From Serinicoccus hydrothermalis (GTDB taxonomy: Bacteria; Actinomycetota; Actinomycetes; Actinomycetales; Dermatophilaceae), in assembly GCF_001685415.1 (NCBI RefSeq), contig NZ_CP014989.1, positions 496,001-560,000 of the forward strand: a stretch of 64,000 nt of DNA, written 5' to 3'. The notes beneath the pieces are model-generated. The model was not told the origin of the DNA and made no database searches. It was given only the letters and a program-made list of their open reading frames with translations. Position 1 is the first letter of the stretch; each line of letters starts with the position of its first letter. The translations under genes and the position numbers were made by a program. Positions 7,112-16,637 of the stretch are shown one piece after another.

Positions 7112-9205
7112 GTGAGCACCTCCCTGTATGTCGCGTCCGCCGAGCCCCGGTCCGGCAAGTCGGCGGTGGCAGTCGGGCTGCTCGCCCAGCTGTGCGCCCT
7201 CGGCGGCCGGGTCGGCGTCTTCCGCCCCGTCGTGCAGGACCGGGAGCACGACCCGCTCCTGCACCTGCTGCACCCGCTCTCGACGTCGACGTCGGCCATC
7301 GAGGACGCCGTCGGGGTGACCTACGACGACCTGCACCACCAGCACGACGCGGCCATCGGCGACATCGTCGACCGGTTCCACCGGTATGCCGCCGAGCACG
7401 AGCGGGTGCTCGTCGTCGGCTCGGACTACACCGGGGTCACCGCCCCCACCGAGTTCTCCACCAACGCCGGCATCGCCGCCCACCTCGGCGCGCCCATGCT
7501 GCTCATCATCCCCGCCGCCGGCCGCAGCGTGGAGGACACCGCGACCGCCGCGGCCGTCACCGTGCAGGAGGCTCTGAGCCGGCACGCGGCGGTCGCGGGC
7601 GTGCTCGCCAACCGCGTCGACGACGACCTGGACGAGATGTCCGCGGCGGTCCGCGACGCGGTCGCCGAGCAGGTGGCCGGCGGCGGCAGCGACCCGGTCG
7701 TCCTCGCGATGCCCGCCGACCCGCTGCTCGCCGCCCCGACGGTCGGCGACCTCATGGCCGCGACCGACGGCATACTCCGGGCGGGTGACGAGACCCTGCT
7801 CGAGCGAGAGGCGACCGGGCTCATCATCGCCGGGATGACCATGCCCAACGTCCTGGACCGGCTGCGCGAGGGCAACGTGCTCATCTGCCCCGGCGACCGC
7901 GAGGACGTGCTGCTGGGCGCCATCCTCGCCCACCGGTCCTCGACCTTCCCCTCGCTCGGGGCCATCGTCCTCAACGGTGGGCTGCGCCCCAGCGAGCAGG
8001 TGTCTCGGCTCGTCGAGGGCCTCGCGGTGGAACTGCCGATCATCGGCTGCGAGGGCGGGACCATGCGCACGGCGATGACCATGGACGACGTCGTCGGCCG
8101 CATCACCCCCCGCTCGCAGCGCAAGATCGAGCACGCCCGGTCCCTGGCCCAGCAGCACGTCGACCTCACCCGGCTGCTCCCCGTCGAGGACGACACCGGT
8201 CGCCGGTCCGGCGTGGTGACCCCGCTCATGTTCGAGCACGAGATCATGGCCCGGGCGCGGGAGACGGGCGCGCACGTGGTGCTGCCCGAGGGCGGGGAGG
8301 ACCGGATCCTGCGGGCGGCCGACACCGTGCTCGCCCGCGGGGTCGCCCGGCTCACGCTGCTCGGTGACGAGGCGCAGGTGCGTGAGCGGGGGGCGGCGCT
8401 GGGCCTGCGGCTCGACGCCGCCGAGGTCGTCGACCCGCTCACCAGCGACTGGCGCGAGGACTTCGCCCGGACGTATGCCGAGCTGCGGGCACATAAGGGC
8501 GTCACCCTCGAGCAGGCCCAGGACATCGTCACCGACCCGGCCTACTTCGGCACCCTCATGGTCAAGACCGGGCGGGCCGACGGCATGGTCTCCGGGTCGA
8601 TCACCACGACCGCGCACACCATCAGGCCGGCGCTGGAGGTTATCCGCACCTCCCCCGGTGTCTCGGTCGTCAGCTCGGTGTTCTTCATGTGCCTGGCCGA
8701 CAAGGTCCTCGTCTACGGCGACTGCGCCATCAACCCCGACCCGGACGCCGAGCAGCTCGCCGACATCGCGATCTCCTCGGCCGCGACGGCCGCCCAGTTC
8801 GGCGTCGAGCCGCGGGTGGCGATGCTGTCCTACAGCACCGGCGGCTCGGGCAGCGGGGCCGACGTCGACAAGGTGCGCACGGCGACCGGCCTCGTGCGCG
8901 AGCGGGAGCCCTCGCTCCTGGTCGAGGGGCCGATCCAGTACGACGCCGCCGTCGACCCCTCCGTCGCGGCCACCAAGCTCAAGGACTCCCCCGTCGCCGG
9001 ACAGGCCACCGTGCTCGTCTTCCCCGACCTCAACACCGGCAACAACACCTACAAAGCGGTGCAGCGCAGCGCCTCCGCGGTGGCGGTCGGACCGGTGCTG
9101 CAGGGGCTCAACGCCCCGGTCAACGACCTGTCCCGAGGCGCGACGGTCCGCGACATCATCAACACCGTCGCCATCACGGGGATCCAGGCGGGGGCGGGCC
9201 GATGA
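7112..9205 (+). CDS. pta: Phosphate acetyltransferase
   Basis: Converts acetyl-CoA and phosphate to acetyl phosphate. About 697 residues, the long form: an N-terminal P-loop-like domain (SAEPRSGKSAVAVGLL at about 6-20), a DRTGG domain in the middle, and the catalytic PTA_PTB domain from about 375 (ETGAHVVLPEGGEDRILRAA) to the end. The catalytic domain contains GTLMVKTGRADGMVSG, MLSYSTGGSGSGADVDKV and FPDLNTGNNTYKAVQR. GTG 7112 fits where homologues begin; GTG 7094 in frame is an alternative. Its stop overlaps the ackA start as ATGA, giving the classic pta-ackA overflow/acetate activation operon. Confidence 0.96.
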   Translation: MSTSLYVASAEPRSGKSAVAVGLLAQLCALGGRVGVFRPVVQDREHDPLLHLLHPLSTSTSAIEDAVGVTYDDLHHQHDAAIGDIVDRFHRYAAEHERVLVVGSDYTGVTAPTEFSTNAGIAAHLGAPMLLIIPAAGRSVEDTATAAAVTVQEALSRHAAVAGVLANRVDDDLDEMSAAVRDAVAEQVAGGGSDPVVLAMPADPLLAAPTVGDLMAATDGILRAGDETLLEREATGLIIAGMTMPNVLDRLREGNVLICPGDREDVLLGAILAHRSSTFPSLGAIVLNGGLRPSEQVSRLVEGLAVELPIIGCEGGTMRTAMTMDDVVGRITPRSQRKIEHARSLAQQHVDLTRLLPVEDDTGRRSGVVTPLMFEHEIMARARETGAHVVLPEGGEDRILRAADTVLARGVARLTLLGDEAQVRERGAALGLRLDAAEVVDPLTSDWREDFARTYAELRAHKGVTLEQAQDIVTDPAYFGTLMVKTGRADGMVSGSITTTAHTIRPALEVIRTSPGVSVVSSVFFMCLADKVLVYGDCAINPDPDAEQLADIAISSAATAAQFGVEPRVAMLSYSTGGSGSGADVDKVRTATGLVREREPSLLVEGPIQYDAAVDPSVAATKLKDSPVAGQATVLVFPDLNTGNNTYKAVQRSASAVAVGPVLQGLNAPVNDLSRGATVRDIINTVAITGIQAGAGR

Positions 9206-10464
9206 GCGCGCACCAGGGCGCTGGGGCGGGCGGCCGGAGCGGCGCGGGGCGCGGCGCTGGGAGCGGCGCCGCGGGAGGCGACCCGGTCGTGCTCGTCGTC
9301 AACGCCGGCTCCTCGTCGGTGAAGTACGAGCTGCTCGACCCGCACACCGGGGCCTCGCAGGCCAAGGGGCTGGTGGAGCGCATCGGCCTGAGCGACGGGG
9401 TGGCGCGCCACACCGTGGGCGGGAGGACCCACGAGCAGGTCCTCGACGTGCCCGACCACGCGGCGGCGCTGCAGCTGGCGACCCGCGCCTTCCAGGAGCA
9501 CGGCCCCACCCTCGCCGACGTCGACCTGCTCGTCGTGGGGCACCGGGTCGTGCACGGCGGCGCGGAGTTCGCCGACCCCACGCTCATCACCCCGGAGGTC
9601 ATCGCGACCGTCGAGCGCCTCGTGCCGCTCGCACCGCTGCACAACCCCGGCAACCTCGCGGGTATCGCCGCCACGCAGGAGGCGTTCCCCGATGTGCCCC
9701 AGGTCGCGGTCTTCGACACCGCCTTCCACCAGGGCATGCCGGAGGCCGCCGCGACCTACGCCGTGCCCCGGCAGTGGCGCGAGGAGCACCGGGTGCGGCG
9801 CTACGGCTTCCACGGCACCTCCCACGCCTACGTCTCCCGACGGGCCGCCGACCTCCTGGGCCGTCCGCTGGAGGAGGTGCGCAGCATCGTGCTGCACCTG
9901 GGCAACGGGGCCAGCGCCGCTGCGGTCGACGGCGGCCACAGCGTCGACACCTCGATGGGCATGACCCCGCTGGAAGGGCTGGTCATGGGCACCCGTCCGG
10001 GTGACCTCGACCCCGGGGTCGCCGGGCACCTGGGCCGGGTGGCCGGGCTGTCGACCGAGGAGGTCGAGCGTGCGCTGGCCAAGGAGTCCGGGCTGCTCGG
10101 GCTCACCGGCTCGGCGGACTTCCGGCAGGTCATGGCGCGGCGGGCGGACGGGGACCCGGCGGCGGTGCTGGCCTTCGAGGTGGTCGTGCACCGGCTGCTG
10201 CGCTACGTCGGCGCCTTCGCCGCGGTGCTCGGCGGGCTCGACGCGCTGGTCTTCACCGCGGGGGTGGGCGAGAACAACGTCGAGCTCCGCGCGGCCGTCC
10301 TGCAGCGACTGGCCGGGTTCGGTGTGCTCCTCGACGCACCCGCCAACGCCGCTGCCGACGGCGAAACCCTCATCACCACCGCGGACAGCCGGGTCGCGGG
10401 CTACGTCATACCGACGGCGGAGGAGTGGGAGATCGCCCGGCAGGCCGCCGCCCTCGTCTCGTGA
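9202..10464 (+). CDS. ackA: Acetate kinase
   Basis: Makes ATP and acetate from acetyl phosphate and ADP. About 420 residues with the family landmarks VVNAGSSSVKYELLD, VVGHRVVHGG, FDTAFHQGMP, RRYGFHGTSHAYVS, VLHLGNGASAAAVDGG and TAGVGENN. The ATG at 9202 overlaps the pta stop (ATGA), so translation is coupled. The first 28 or so residues are a Gly/Ala/Arg/Ser low-complexity leader before the conserved VVLVVNAG strand and are absent from most family members; no later start has a better ribosome site. A hairpin follows between this gene and convergent galK. Confidence 0.97.
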   Translation: MSAHQGAGAGGRSGAGRGAGSGAAGGDPVVLVVNAGSSSVKYELLDPHTGASQAKGLVERIGLSDGVARHTVGGRTHEQVLDVPDHAAALQLATRAFQEHGPTLADVDLLVVGHRVVHGGAEFADPTLITPEVIATVERLVPLAPLHNPGNLAGIAATQEAFPDVPQVAVFDTAFHQGMPEAAATYAVPRQWREEHRVRRYGFHGTSHAYVSRRAADLLGRPLEEVRSIVLHLGNGASAAAVDGGHSVDTSMGMTPLEGLVMGTRPGDLDPGVAGHLGRVAGLSTEEVERALAKESGLLGLTGSADFRQVMARRADGDPAAVLAFEVVVHRLLRYVGAFAAVLGGLDALVFTAGVGENNVELRAAVLQRLAGFGVLLDAPANAAADGETLITTADSRVAGYVIPTAEEWEIARQAAALVS

Positions 10465-10485
10465 CGCCAACCCCACCGGACGCCC

Positions 10486-10556
10486 ACTCTGGCGGCCGGC
10501 CCCCGCCAGACTGGACGCTCGGTCGCTCGGACGCGGCGCCAGACCGGACGCTCGGT
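10486..10556. repeat. Hairpin and direct repeat between ackA and galK
   Basis: A stem TCTGGCGG/CCGCCAGA (10488-10495 with 10503-10510) makes a bidirectional terminator for the convergent genes. Overlapping it, CCAGACTGGACGCTCGGT (10506-10523) is repeated with one change at 10539-10556, 33 bp on. Confidence 0.6.
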
Positions 10557-10564
10557 GGGGGCGG

Positions 10565-11761
10565 TCAGCTGACGCGGCGGGCCGGCGCGCTCGGCGTGGC
10601 GGTGAGGAGGTGGGGGGCCTCCAGTCCCTCCGCGGCGAAGACCTCGGCGACGGCGGTCGCGACCTCCTCCTCCCGCCCGCGGGGCACCAGCGCGATCGCG
10701 GACCCGCCGAAGCCGCCGCCGGTCATCCGCGCGCCCAGGGCGCCTGCCGCCTCCGCCGTCTCGACGGCCAGGTCGAGCTCGTGGCAGGAGACCTCGTAGT
10801 CGTCGCGCAGCGAGGCGTGCGAGGCGCTCATGAGCCGCCCCACCTCGTCCGCCTCCCGCTCGGCCAGCGCGGCCACGAGGTCCAGGACCCGGGTGTTCTC
10901 GGTGAGCACGTGCCGCACCCGCCGCACCGTCTCGGCGGCGTCGCCCAGCCGGGCCAGCACCTCGTCGACGTCCTCCCCGTCGACCTCCCGCAGGCTCGCC
11001 ACCCCGAGCACCGAGCAGGCGCGCTCGCAGGCCGCGCGGCGGGAGGCATACTGCCCGTCCGCCAGGCTGTGGTGCGCCCGGGTGTCGATGACGAGGATCT
11101 CGTGCTCGGGCAGCGTCCAGGCGACGGGTGTGAGCCTGAAGTCACGGCAGTCGATGAGCAGCGCGTGCTCGTCCACGGCCCGCAGCGAGACGCTCTGGTC
11201 CATCCCGCCCGTCGCCGCCCCGGCGACCTCGTTCTCCGCCCGCACGCAGGCCGCGGCGAGCGCCGCCCGGTCCAGGCCGGCGAGCTCCGGCACGAGGTCG
11301 TGCAGCGCCAGCGCCACCGAGCAGGACAGCGCCGCCGAGGAGGACAGGCCCGCACCCAGCGGCACGTGCCCGTCCACCAGGACGTCCGCGCCGAGCGCGT
11401 CCGGCCCCACTTGCTCGCCCAGGACCGCGGCGACCCCGGCGACGTAGGATCCCCAGCCCCCCGGCTGCTGCGGGCCGACCTCGGCCACGGACCCCTCCCA
11501 CGCCTGGCCCGAGGCCTGCCGGGAGGCGATCCGCAGCCGGCCGTCGTCGCGCCGCCGCACCGCGACATACGTGCGGTGGGCCAGAGCGAAGGGCAGGCAC
11601 CAGCCGCCGTTGTAGTCGGTGTGCTCCCCGATGAGGTTGACCCGGCCCGGTGCAGCCCAGACCCCGTCCGGCACCCCACCGAGCTCGGCCCCGAAGGCCT
11701 CCACCAGAGCGCGCGCCACCTGCGTGTCCTCGGCCGGCAGCGACCAGATCGGCTGGCTCAT
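10565..11761 (-). CDS. galK: Galactokinase
   Basis: GHMP-family kinase that phosphorylates galactose at C1. 398 residues. The galactokinase signature APGRVNLIGEHTDYNGG is at about 37-54, the ATP-binding GHMP motif VPLGAGLSSSAALS at about 138, GGMDQSVSLRA at about 185, and the C-terminal GARMTGGGFGGSAIALV motif. It lies downstream of aldO (46 bp gap) and galA on the same strand, so it probably ends a galA-aldO-galK operon. No galT, galE or galM is present in the window. Confidence 0.95.
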   Translation of the reverse strand: MSQPIWSLPAEDTQVARALVEAFGAELGGVPDGVWAAPGRVNLIGEHTDYNGGWCLPFALAHRTYVAVRRRDDGRLRIASRQASGQAWEGSVAEVGPQQPGGWGSYVAGVAAVLGEQVGPDALGADVLVDGHVPLGAGLSSSAALSCSVALALHDLVPELAGLDRAALAAACVRAENEVAGAATGGMDQSVSLRAVDEHALLIDCRDFRLTPVAWTLPEHEILVIDTRAHHSLADGQYASRRAACERACSVLGVASLREVDGEDVDEVLARLGDAAETVRRVRHVLTENTRVLDLVAALAEREADEVGRLMSASHASLRDDYEVSCHELDLAVETAEAAGALGARMTGGGFGGSAIALVPRGREEEVATAVAEVFAAEGLEAPHLLTATPSAPARRVS

Positions 11762-11807
11762 GCGTCTGGCTCCTCAGGGGGTTCGGTCGGGTGCGGACGA
11801 CCCCGAC

Positions 11808-13061
11808 TCAGATGCCCAGGCGGTCGAGGAAGTCGTTGCGCAGCGCGCCCCGCGGGTCGAGCCGCTGCCGGAGCAAGGCTAGTCGCCCCACCTCGGGGTA
11901 GGCCTCCCCGACCCGCCGCGCGAGCGCCGCCTCGTCGAAGAGCTTGCCCCAGTGCGGGCGCGCACCCAGCGGCGTCAGCCCCTCCTCGATCCGCGGGAGG
12001 AGCGCCTCGACCGCCGCCTGGTCCGGCGCCCACGTGAAGTGGAAGGCCACGCAGTCCTCCTGCGCCAGCGAGAGCCACTGCGCCCCGGCCGACACGGTCC
12101 GCATCTCGCACGCCTTCGTCAGCGGCCCGAGCGAGCCCGCCATCCCCCGGAGCCAGTCGATCGCCTCCCCCGCACGGCGACGCGGCAGCAGCCACTCGGA
12201 CTGCACCTCGGCCCCGTTGGAGGGGGTGAAGTCGAGCCGGAAGTGCGGCAACCGGTCCAGCCACGGCCCGGGTATGCCCTCCTGCCGGGTGCAGCGCTCG
12301 CCGGGCACGTCGCGCTGCATGTGCCGCTGCCCGTCCGCCGGCCGCAGCCCCAGCGCGGCCGGGTCGCCGCCGGGGCGGTCGGTACGCTGCTTGACCCAGA
12401 CCTGGTGCGGCGCCTCGGCGTCGCGCCAGTCGGTGAAGACCGACACGCTCGTGCCCAGGCCGGTCACGGCGTCGACGTCCTGCGCCACGGTGTCCCAGGT
12501 CAGCCCCTCGTAGACGGTCTGGGCCACGTCGTAGGTCGGCTCCACGTCCAGCTCCAGCGCGACCACGGCCCCGAGCGTGCCCAGCGAGACCACGGCGCCG
12601 CCGAAGTCGTCCTCGCCCCGCTCCAGCCGCACCCGCTCGCCGGTGGTCGTCACGAGCTCCACCGCCGCGACCCCTTCCGCCAGCGACGATATGCCGTCGC
12701 CCGAGCCGTGCGTGTCGGTCGCCACCGCCCCCGCGACCGTGATGTGCGGCAGCGAGGCCATCGCGTGCAGGCCCTGGCCCAGCTCCTGCAGCCGCCGGGC
12801 GACCGCGCCGTAGACGGCGCCCCCCTCGACCCGCGCCAGGCCCCGCTCCCCGTCGACGCTGACGTCCACGGGCAGCCGGCCCAGCCCGACCATCGTCCCG
12901 GTGGTGTCCGCGATCCGGTTGAAGGAGTGCCGCGACCCCAGCACGCGCACCGCCTCGGCGGAGGCCATCACCTCGGCGAGCTCGTCGAGGCTGCCCGGCT
13001 CGACCAGGTCGGTCGCCGAGTAGGCGAGGTTCTTGGCCCAGGTGGTCCCGACGGCGCTCAT
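11808..13061 (-). CDS. aldO: FAD-dependent alditol/xylitol oxidase
   Basis: A vanillyl-alcohol-oxidase-fold flavoprotein of 417 residues. The N-terminal FAD domain has AKNLAYSATDLVEPGSLDEL and VRVLGSRHSFN, whose His is the covalent FAD site in Streptomyces AldO. ASLPHITVAGAVATDTHGSG and GGAVVSLGTLGAVVALELDV follow. The substrate domain contains TEFTPSSG-like DFTPSNGAEVQSEWL, and the C-terminus has ARPHWGKLF. This matches alditol oxidases, which oxidise xylitol, sorbitol and glycerol with O2, giving H2O2. ATG 13061 is the first Met after the stop-free galA overlap region. It sits 20 bp after galA and before galK, which suggests a role in consuming the alditol part of an alpha-galactoside (inference). 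Confidence 0.88.
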   Translation of the reverse strand: MSAVGTTWAKNLAYSATDLVEPGSLDELAEVMASAEAVRVLGSRHSFNRIADTTGTMVGLGRLPVDVSVDGERGLARVEGGAVYGAVARRLQELGQGLHAMASLPHITVAGAVATDTHGSGDGISSLAEGVAAVELVTTTGERVRLERGEDDFGGAVVSLGTLGAVVALELDVEPTYDVAQTVYEGLTWDTVAQDVDAVTGLGTSVSVFTDWRDAEAPHQVWVKQRTDRPGGDPAALGLRPADGQRHMQRDVPGERCTRQEGIPGPWLDRLPHFRLDFTPSNGAEVQSEWLLPRRRAGEAIDWLRGMAGSLGPLTKACEMRTVSAGAQWLSLAQEDCVAFHFTWAPDQAAVEALLPRIEEGLTPLGARPHWGKLFDEAALARRVGEAYPEVGRLALLRQRLDPRGALRNDFLDRLGI

Positions 13062-13081
13062 GCCGTCATCGTAGGCGCGCG

Positions 13082-15238
13082 TCAGCCCCGCGGCCCGACC
13101 GCGACGGCCCGCCAGACCTGGCCGTGCTCGGGGTTCATCGGCTGCACCGGCAGCCCCGTCTCGGCGAGGACGCGCCCAGGCAGGGCGATCCCGTCGACCG
13201 CCCACGGCACCACGCCGCGCCCCGCGGTGAGTGGCTCCGCCCCCGGCCGCTCGAGCGTGACCCGGTAGCGCAGCGCCGGGTCCAGCCCGGGCAGCCGCAC
13301 CCGGCCGGGTCCGGTGGTGACCGGCCGCCGCAGCGAGGCGACCTGGTAGAGCGCCTCGGACCGGTCCTGCGCGACGGTCCCGTGCACCCAGGTCGCGTCG
13401 TCGTGGTGGTCCCCGTTGACGACGCGGCCGGTGTGCAGCAGCTCCCGGTGCACCTTGTGGAAGGCCACCCAGTCGCCCAGCTCGGCGAGCTCCTCCTCGG
13501 AGCAGGTGGCGAGGTCCCACTCGATCCCGAGGTGCCCCCACAGCGCCGTCCCCGCACGGAAGTCGAGGTCGTGCCGGCGGCCGGTGGTGTGCGACTCCCC
13601 CGAGGCGATGTGCGTGCCGACCAGCTCGGGCGGCACGAGCAGCATCGTGCCGCGCTGGATCTGCTGCCGCTCCAGCGGGTCGATGCAGTCCGAGGCCCAG
13701 ACCCGGACCGTGCGCTCCAGCACCCCGAGGTCGACGCGTCCGCCCCCGGCCGAGCACGACTCGATCTCCAGGCCGGGGTGGGCGGCCAGCAGCTCGTCCA
13801 TGAGCCGGTAGACCGCCAGCGTGTGCGCCCGGACGCCGGGCTCGCCGCCCGGTGTGTGCCCGGCGTCGTTGAGGTAACGGTTGTGGTCCCACTTGAGGTA
13901 GGCGATGTCGTAGCGGTCGAGCAGGGCGAGCAGCTGGTCCCGCACGTGGGCGTATGCCCCTTCGTGGCCGAGGTCGAGCACGTGCTGCTGGCGCGACTCG
14001 AGGCCGCGGCGCCCCCCGGCGGAGAAGATCCACTCCGGGTGCGTCCGGGCCAGGTCGGAGTCCAGGCTCACCATCTCCGGCTCCACCCAGAGACCGAACT
14101 CCATCCCCGCGGCGTGGACGTGCTCGATCAGCGGCTCGAGCCCGTCCGGCCAGACGTCCTCGGAGACCACCCAGTCCCCCAGGCTGGTCGTGTCGTCCCG
14201 CCGCCCGCCGAACCACCCGTCGTCGAGCACGAAGCGCTCGGCCCCGACGCGGGCGCCCCGGTCCACCAGGTCCGTCAGCCGCCCCAGGTCGTGGTCGAAG
14301 TAGGTCGCCTCCCAGTTGTTGAGCGTCACCGGCCGCGGCCGGGTCGGGTGCTGGGGACGGCTGCGCAGCCACGCGTGGAAGCGGCCGGCGACCTCGTCCA
14401 GCCCGGTGGCGTGCGCGGCATACGTCCAGGGCGTCGTCATGCTCTCCCCCGCAGCCAGCCGCAGCTCGCCGTGCTCCAGCCGCTCCCCCGAGCCCAGGAC
14501 GCGCGAGCCGTTGAAGAGGCGCTCGGCATACGTCGTCTGGTTGCCGCTCCAGCCCAGGTGGACCGCCCACACCTGGCCGTGGCCGAAGCCGAAGCCCGGC
14601 TCGCCCGCGCAGAGCAGGTGCACGGCGTCCAGCCCGGTCCGCCCGGTGCGCACCTCGCGGCTGTGCAGGCCGATGTCGAAGGGCTGGCGCTGCGGGACGC
14701 GCTCCATCGTGTGCCGCCCGGCGAAGTCGAGCAGCTCGGTGGCGCGCTCGGGCACGGGCAGCGCCGTGCGGACCGCGCCCACGTCGTAGGGCTCCTCGCC
14801 GCTGTTGGTCAGCGTGGTGCGGGTGCGCAGCAGACCGCCCGGGTGCAGCTCGATCTCCACCTCGACGGCGAGGTATGCCGTCGCATCGGTCGCGCGCACG
14901 ACCACCCGCCGCGTGCCGTCGCGCTCCGTGGTCACCGTCGCCGGGTCGTCCCCGCTGGTGCGGAACGCCGGCGACCAGTCCCGTCCTGACCGGGAGCCCT
15001 CCACCCCCGGCCGGCCGAGCCACCCGCGGGCGTGCTCGGGCAGCATGCTCACCTGGTCGGCGCTGTCGAACGGGGTGTCACCTGGCGCGACCCGGCTCGC
15101 GACCACGAGCTCCTGCAGGTCCTGCTCCCCCAGCTCCCCCAGGTCCGCGCCCCAGTGGCGCACCACGGGCAGCAGGTCGTCGGCGAGGTCCAGGACGAGG
15201 GAGGTCCCTGCGGAGCGCAGGTGCAGCAGCTGGGTCAC
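13082..15238 (-). CDS. galA: Alpha-galactosidase, GH36
   Basis: About 718 residues with the GH36 layout: N-terminal beta-supersandwich (1-300), TIM barrel (about 300-620) and C-terminal beta domain. Landmarks are RPRPVTLNNWEATYFDHD, ERFVLDDGWFGGRRDD, GLWVEPEMVSLDSDL, the nucleophile region YLKWDHNRYLND, ESCSAGGGRVDLGVLERT, and the acid/base region VWASDCIDPLERQ. It hydrolyses terminal alpha-1,6-galactosides or alpha-galactosyl-polyols. No signal peptide is visible, so the enzyme is cytoplasmic and needs a transporter. The GTG at 15238 follows GGGGTGGTGG; the frame is open further upstream but without homology. It is the first gene of galA-aldO-galK and diverges from the glycerophosphodiesterase across a LacI-type operator. 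Confidence 0.93.
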   Translation of the reverse strand: MTQLLHLRSAGTSLVLDLADDLLPVVRHWGADLGELGEQDLQELVVASRVAPGDTPFDSADQVSMLPEHARGWLGRPGVEGSRSGRDWSPAFRTSGDDPATVTTERDGTRRVVVRATDATAYLAVEVEIELHPGGLLRTRTTLTNSGEEPYDVGAVRTALPVPERATELLDFAGRHTMERVPQRQPFDIGLHSREVRTGRTGLDAVHLLCAGEPGFGFGHGQVWAVHLGWSGNQTTYAERLFNGSRVLGSGERLEHGELRLAAGESMTTPWTYAAHATGLDEVAGRFHAWLRSRPQHPTRPRPVTLNNWEATYFDHDLGRLTDLVDRGARVGAERFVLDDGWFGGRRDDTTSLGDWVVSEDVWPDGLEPLIEHVHAAGMEFGLWVEPEMVSLDSDLARTHPEWIFSAGGRRGLESRQQHVLDLGHEGAYAHVRDQLLALLDRYDIAYLKWDHNRYLNDAGHTPGGEPGVRAHTLAVYRLMDELLAAHPGLEIESCSAGGGRVDLGVLERTVRVWASDCIDPLERQQIQRGTMLLVPPELVGTHIASGESHTTGRRHDLDFRAGTALWGHLGIEWDLATCSEEELAELGDWVAFHKVHRELLHTGRVVNGDHHDDATWVHGTVAQDRSEALYQVASLRRPVTTGPGRVRLPGLDPALRYRVTLERPGAEPLTAGRGVVPWAVDGIALPGRVLAETGLPVQPMNPEHGQVWRAVAVGPRG

Positions 15239-15321
15239 CCCACCACCCCACTGCACCGGCCGGTCCGATGTCCAGTCGGGGTGCGGACCGCCTTCGGCCG
15301 GACCCACGCACCGGCGCACCA

Positions 15322-15350
15322 TTGCGCGTCTTAAACGATTTAGATACAGT
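15322..15350 (+). promoter_or_regulatory. LacI-type operator inside the glpQ-like promoter
   Basis: TTGCGC (15322-15327), a 17-bp spacer, then TACAGT (15345-15350). The spacer holds CTTAAACGATTTAG at 15330-15343, two bases after the -35. The same operator with one change is at 20938-20951 in the same promoter position. It also lies about 90 bp upstream of divergent galA and could affect it. Confidence 0.75.
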
Positions 15351-15377
15351 GTTGGCACCCTACGGACGGAGCGAGCA

Positions 15378-16622
15378 ATGACGCACTCGGCCCCCCGCAC
15401 CAGGACCGCCCTCTGGGTGGGCGCCCTCGGAGCGAGCCTGACACTGGTCGGTCCCCCGGCCCTGGCCGCCGACACCACCGGGACTCCACCCTCCGACTCC
15501 GGTGGGTGCGCCGCGCCGGAGGTCGTCGGCCACCGGGGCTCGGGCGGCACCAGCCCGGAGAACACCGTCGCCAGCATCCGCGACGCCCGCCGCAGCCACG
15601 CCGCCTCGATCGAGATCGACGTGCAGCTGTCCGCCGACGGCACCCCCTTCATCTTCCACGACGCCACCGGGACCCGGACGACGGACGTCGGCGAGGTCTA
15701 CCCCGACCGTGCGAGCTCCCCGATCGTCGACTTCACCTGGGCCGAGCTGCAGCAGCTGGACGCGGGCAGCTACTTCTCGCCGCGCTACGCGGGCGAGGGC
15801 ATACCGCACCTCGACGACGCCGCGAGGGCGCTCGGGGGCGGCCGGACGACGCTCAACATCGAGATCAAGAGCCCGGAGGACTCCCCCGGCGTCGAGGCGG
15901 TGCTCGCCGAGGCACTCACGCAGGACCGCCGCTGGCAGCGCCTCGTCGCCCGGGACCGGGTCGTCGTGAGCTCCTTCGACGAGGCGTCGCTGACCGCCTT
16001 CCACGAGCTGGCGCCCCAGATCCCGGTCCTGCAGATCGGCGACATCCCGGCCGACGACGCCACCCTGGACCGGTGGGCAGGCTTCGCCGACGGCGTGGTG
16101 ACCAACTACCGCATCCTCGACCCCGCCGACATCGACCGGGTCCGCGCCCGCGACCTGGAGCTCGGCCTCTACACGCTGAACTCGCCGGAGGCCGTCGACG
16201 CGGCCGCCGACCTGTGCGTCGACGAGGTCATCACCGACTTCCCCACCGAGATGGTCCGGCTGCTGCGCGGGCGCGACCCGCTCCCGCGCGCGAACGGCAT
16301 CGAGGTCAGCGAGGTCGTGGCGAACCCCGACGGCGACGACCTCCAGCCCGAGACCGGCGAGCACGTCGTCCTCACCAACACCTCCCGGCGCACCATCGAC
16401 GTGAGCGGCTACCAGCTGCAGGACGCCGTCATCAACCGGCTCGTGGTCGGCGAGGGCTACACCCTGGCGCCCGGCGCCGAGCTGCGCGTCTACACCGGTC
16501 CCGGCACGGACACGCCGGACCGGTTCTACAACGACCTGGGCCGCAACGTCCTCAACAACACCGGTGACTCGGTGGCCGTGCTCGCCCCCCGGCTCCGCCT
16601 GCTGGACCTGTATGCCTACTGA
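15378..16622 (+). CDS. Secreted glycerophosphodiester phosphodiesterase with lamin-tail domain
   Basis: 414 residues. A Sec-type signal peptide (about 1-30, ending PPALAA) is followed by a GDPD TIM barrel. The barrel has catalytic HRGSGGTSPENT (about 49), the metal-binding IEIDVQLSADGTPFIFHD (about 74-92) and LNIEIKSPED. The C-terminal 95 residues (GIEVSEVVANPDGDD to the end) look like a lamin-tail (LTD) beta-sandwich, often a surface or adhesion module in secreted enzymes. It would cleave glycerophosphodiesters outside the cell to glycerol-3-phosphate and an alcohol. ATG 15378 follows CGGAGC. It heads a run with a phosphate transporter, a PhoU-like protein and a phosphoesterase, behind a LacI-operator promoter. 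Confidence 0.9.
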   Translation: MTHSAPRTRTALWVGALGASLTLVGPPALAADTTGTPPSDSGGCAAPEVVGHRGSGGTSPENTVASIRDARRSHAASIEIDVQLSADGTPFIFHDATGTRTTDVGEVYPDRASSPIVDFTWAELQQLDAGSYFSPRYAGEGIPHLDDAARALGGGRTTLNIEIKSPEDSPGVEAVLAEALTQDRRWQRLVARDRVVVSSFDEASLTAFHELAPQIPVLQIGDIPADDATLDRWAGFADGVVTNYRILDPADIDRVRARDLELGLYTLNSPEAVDAAADLCVDEVITDFPTEMVRLLRGRDPLPRANGIEVSEVVANPDGDDLQPETGEHVVLTNTSRRTIDVSGYQLQDAVINRLVVGEGYTLAPGAELRVYTGPGTDTPDRFYNDLGRNVLNNTGDSVAVLAPRLRLLDLYAY

Positions 16623-16637
16623 TCTCCGGGCCGGCCG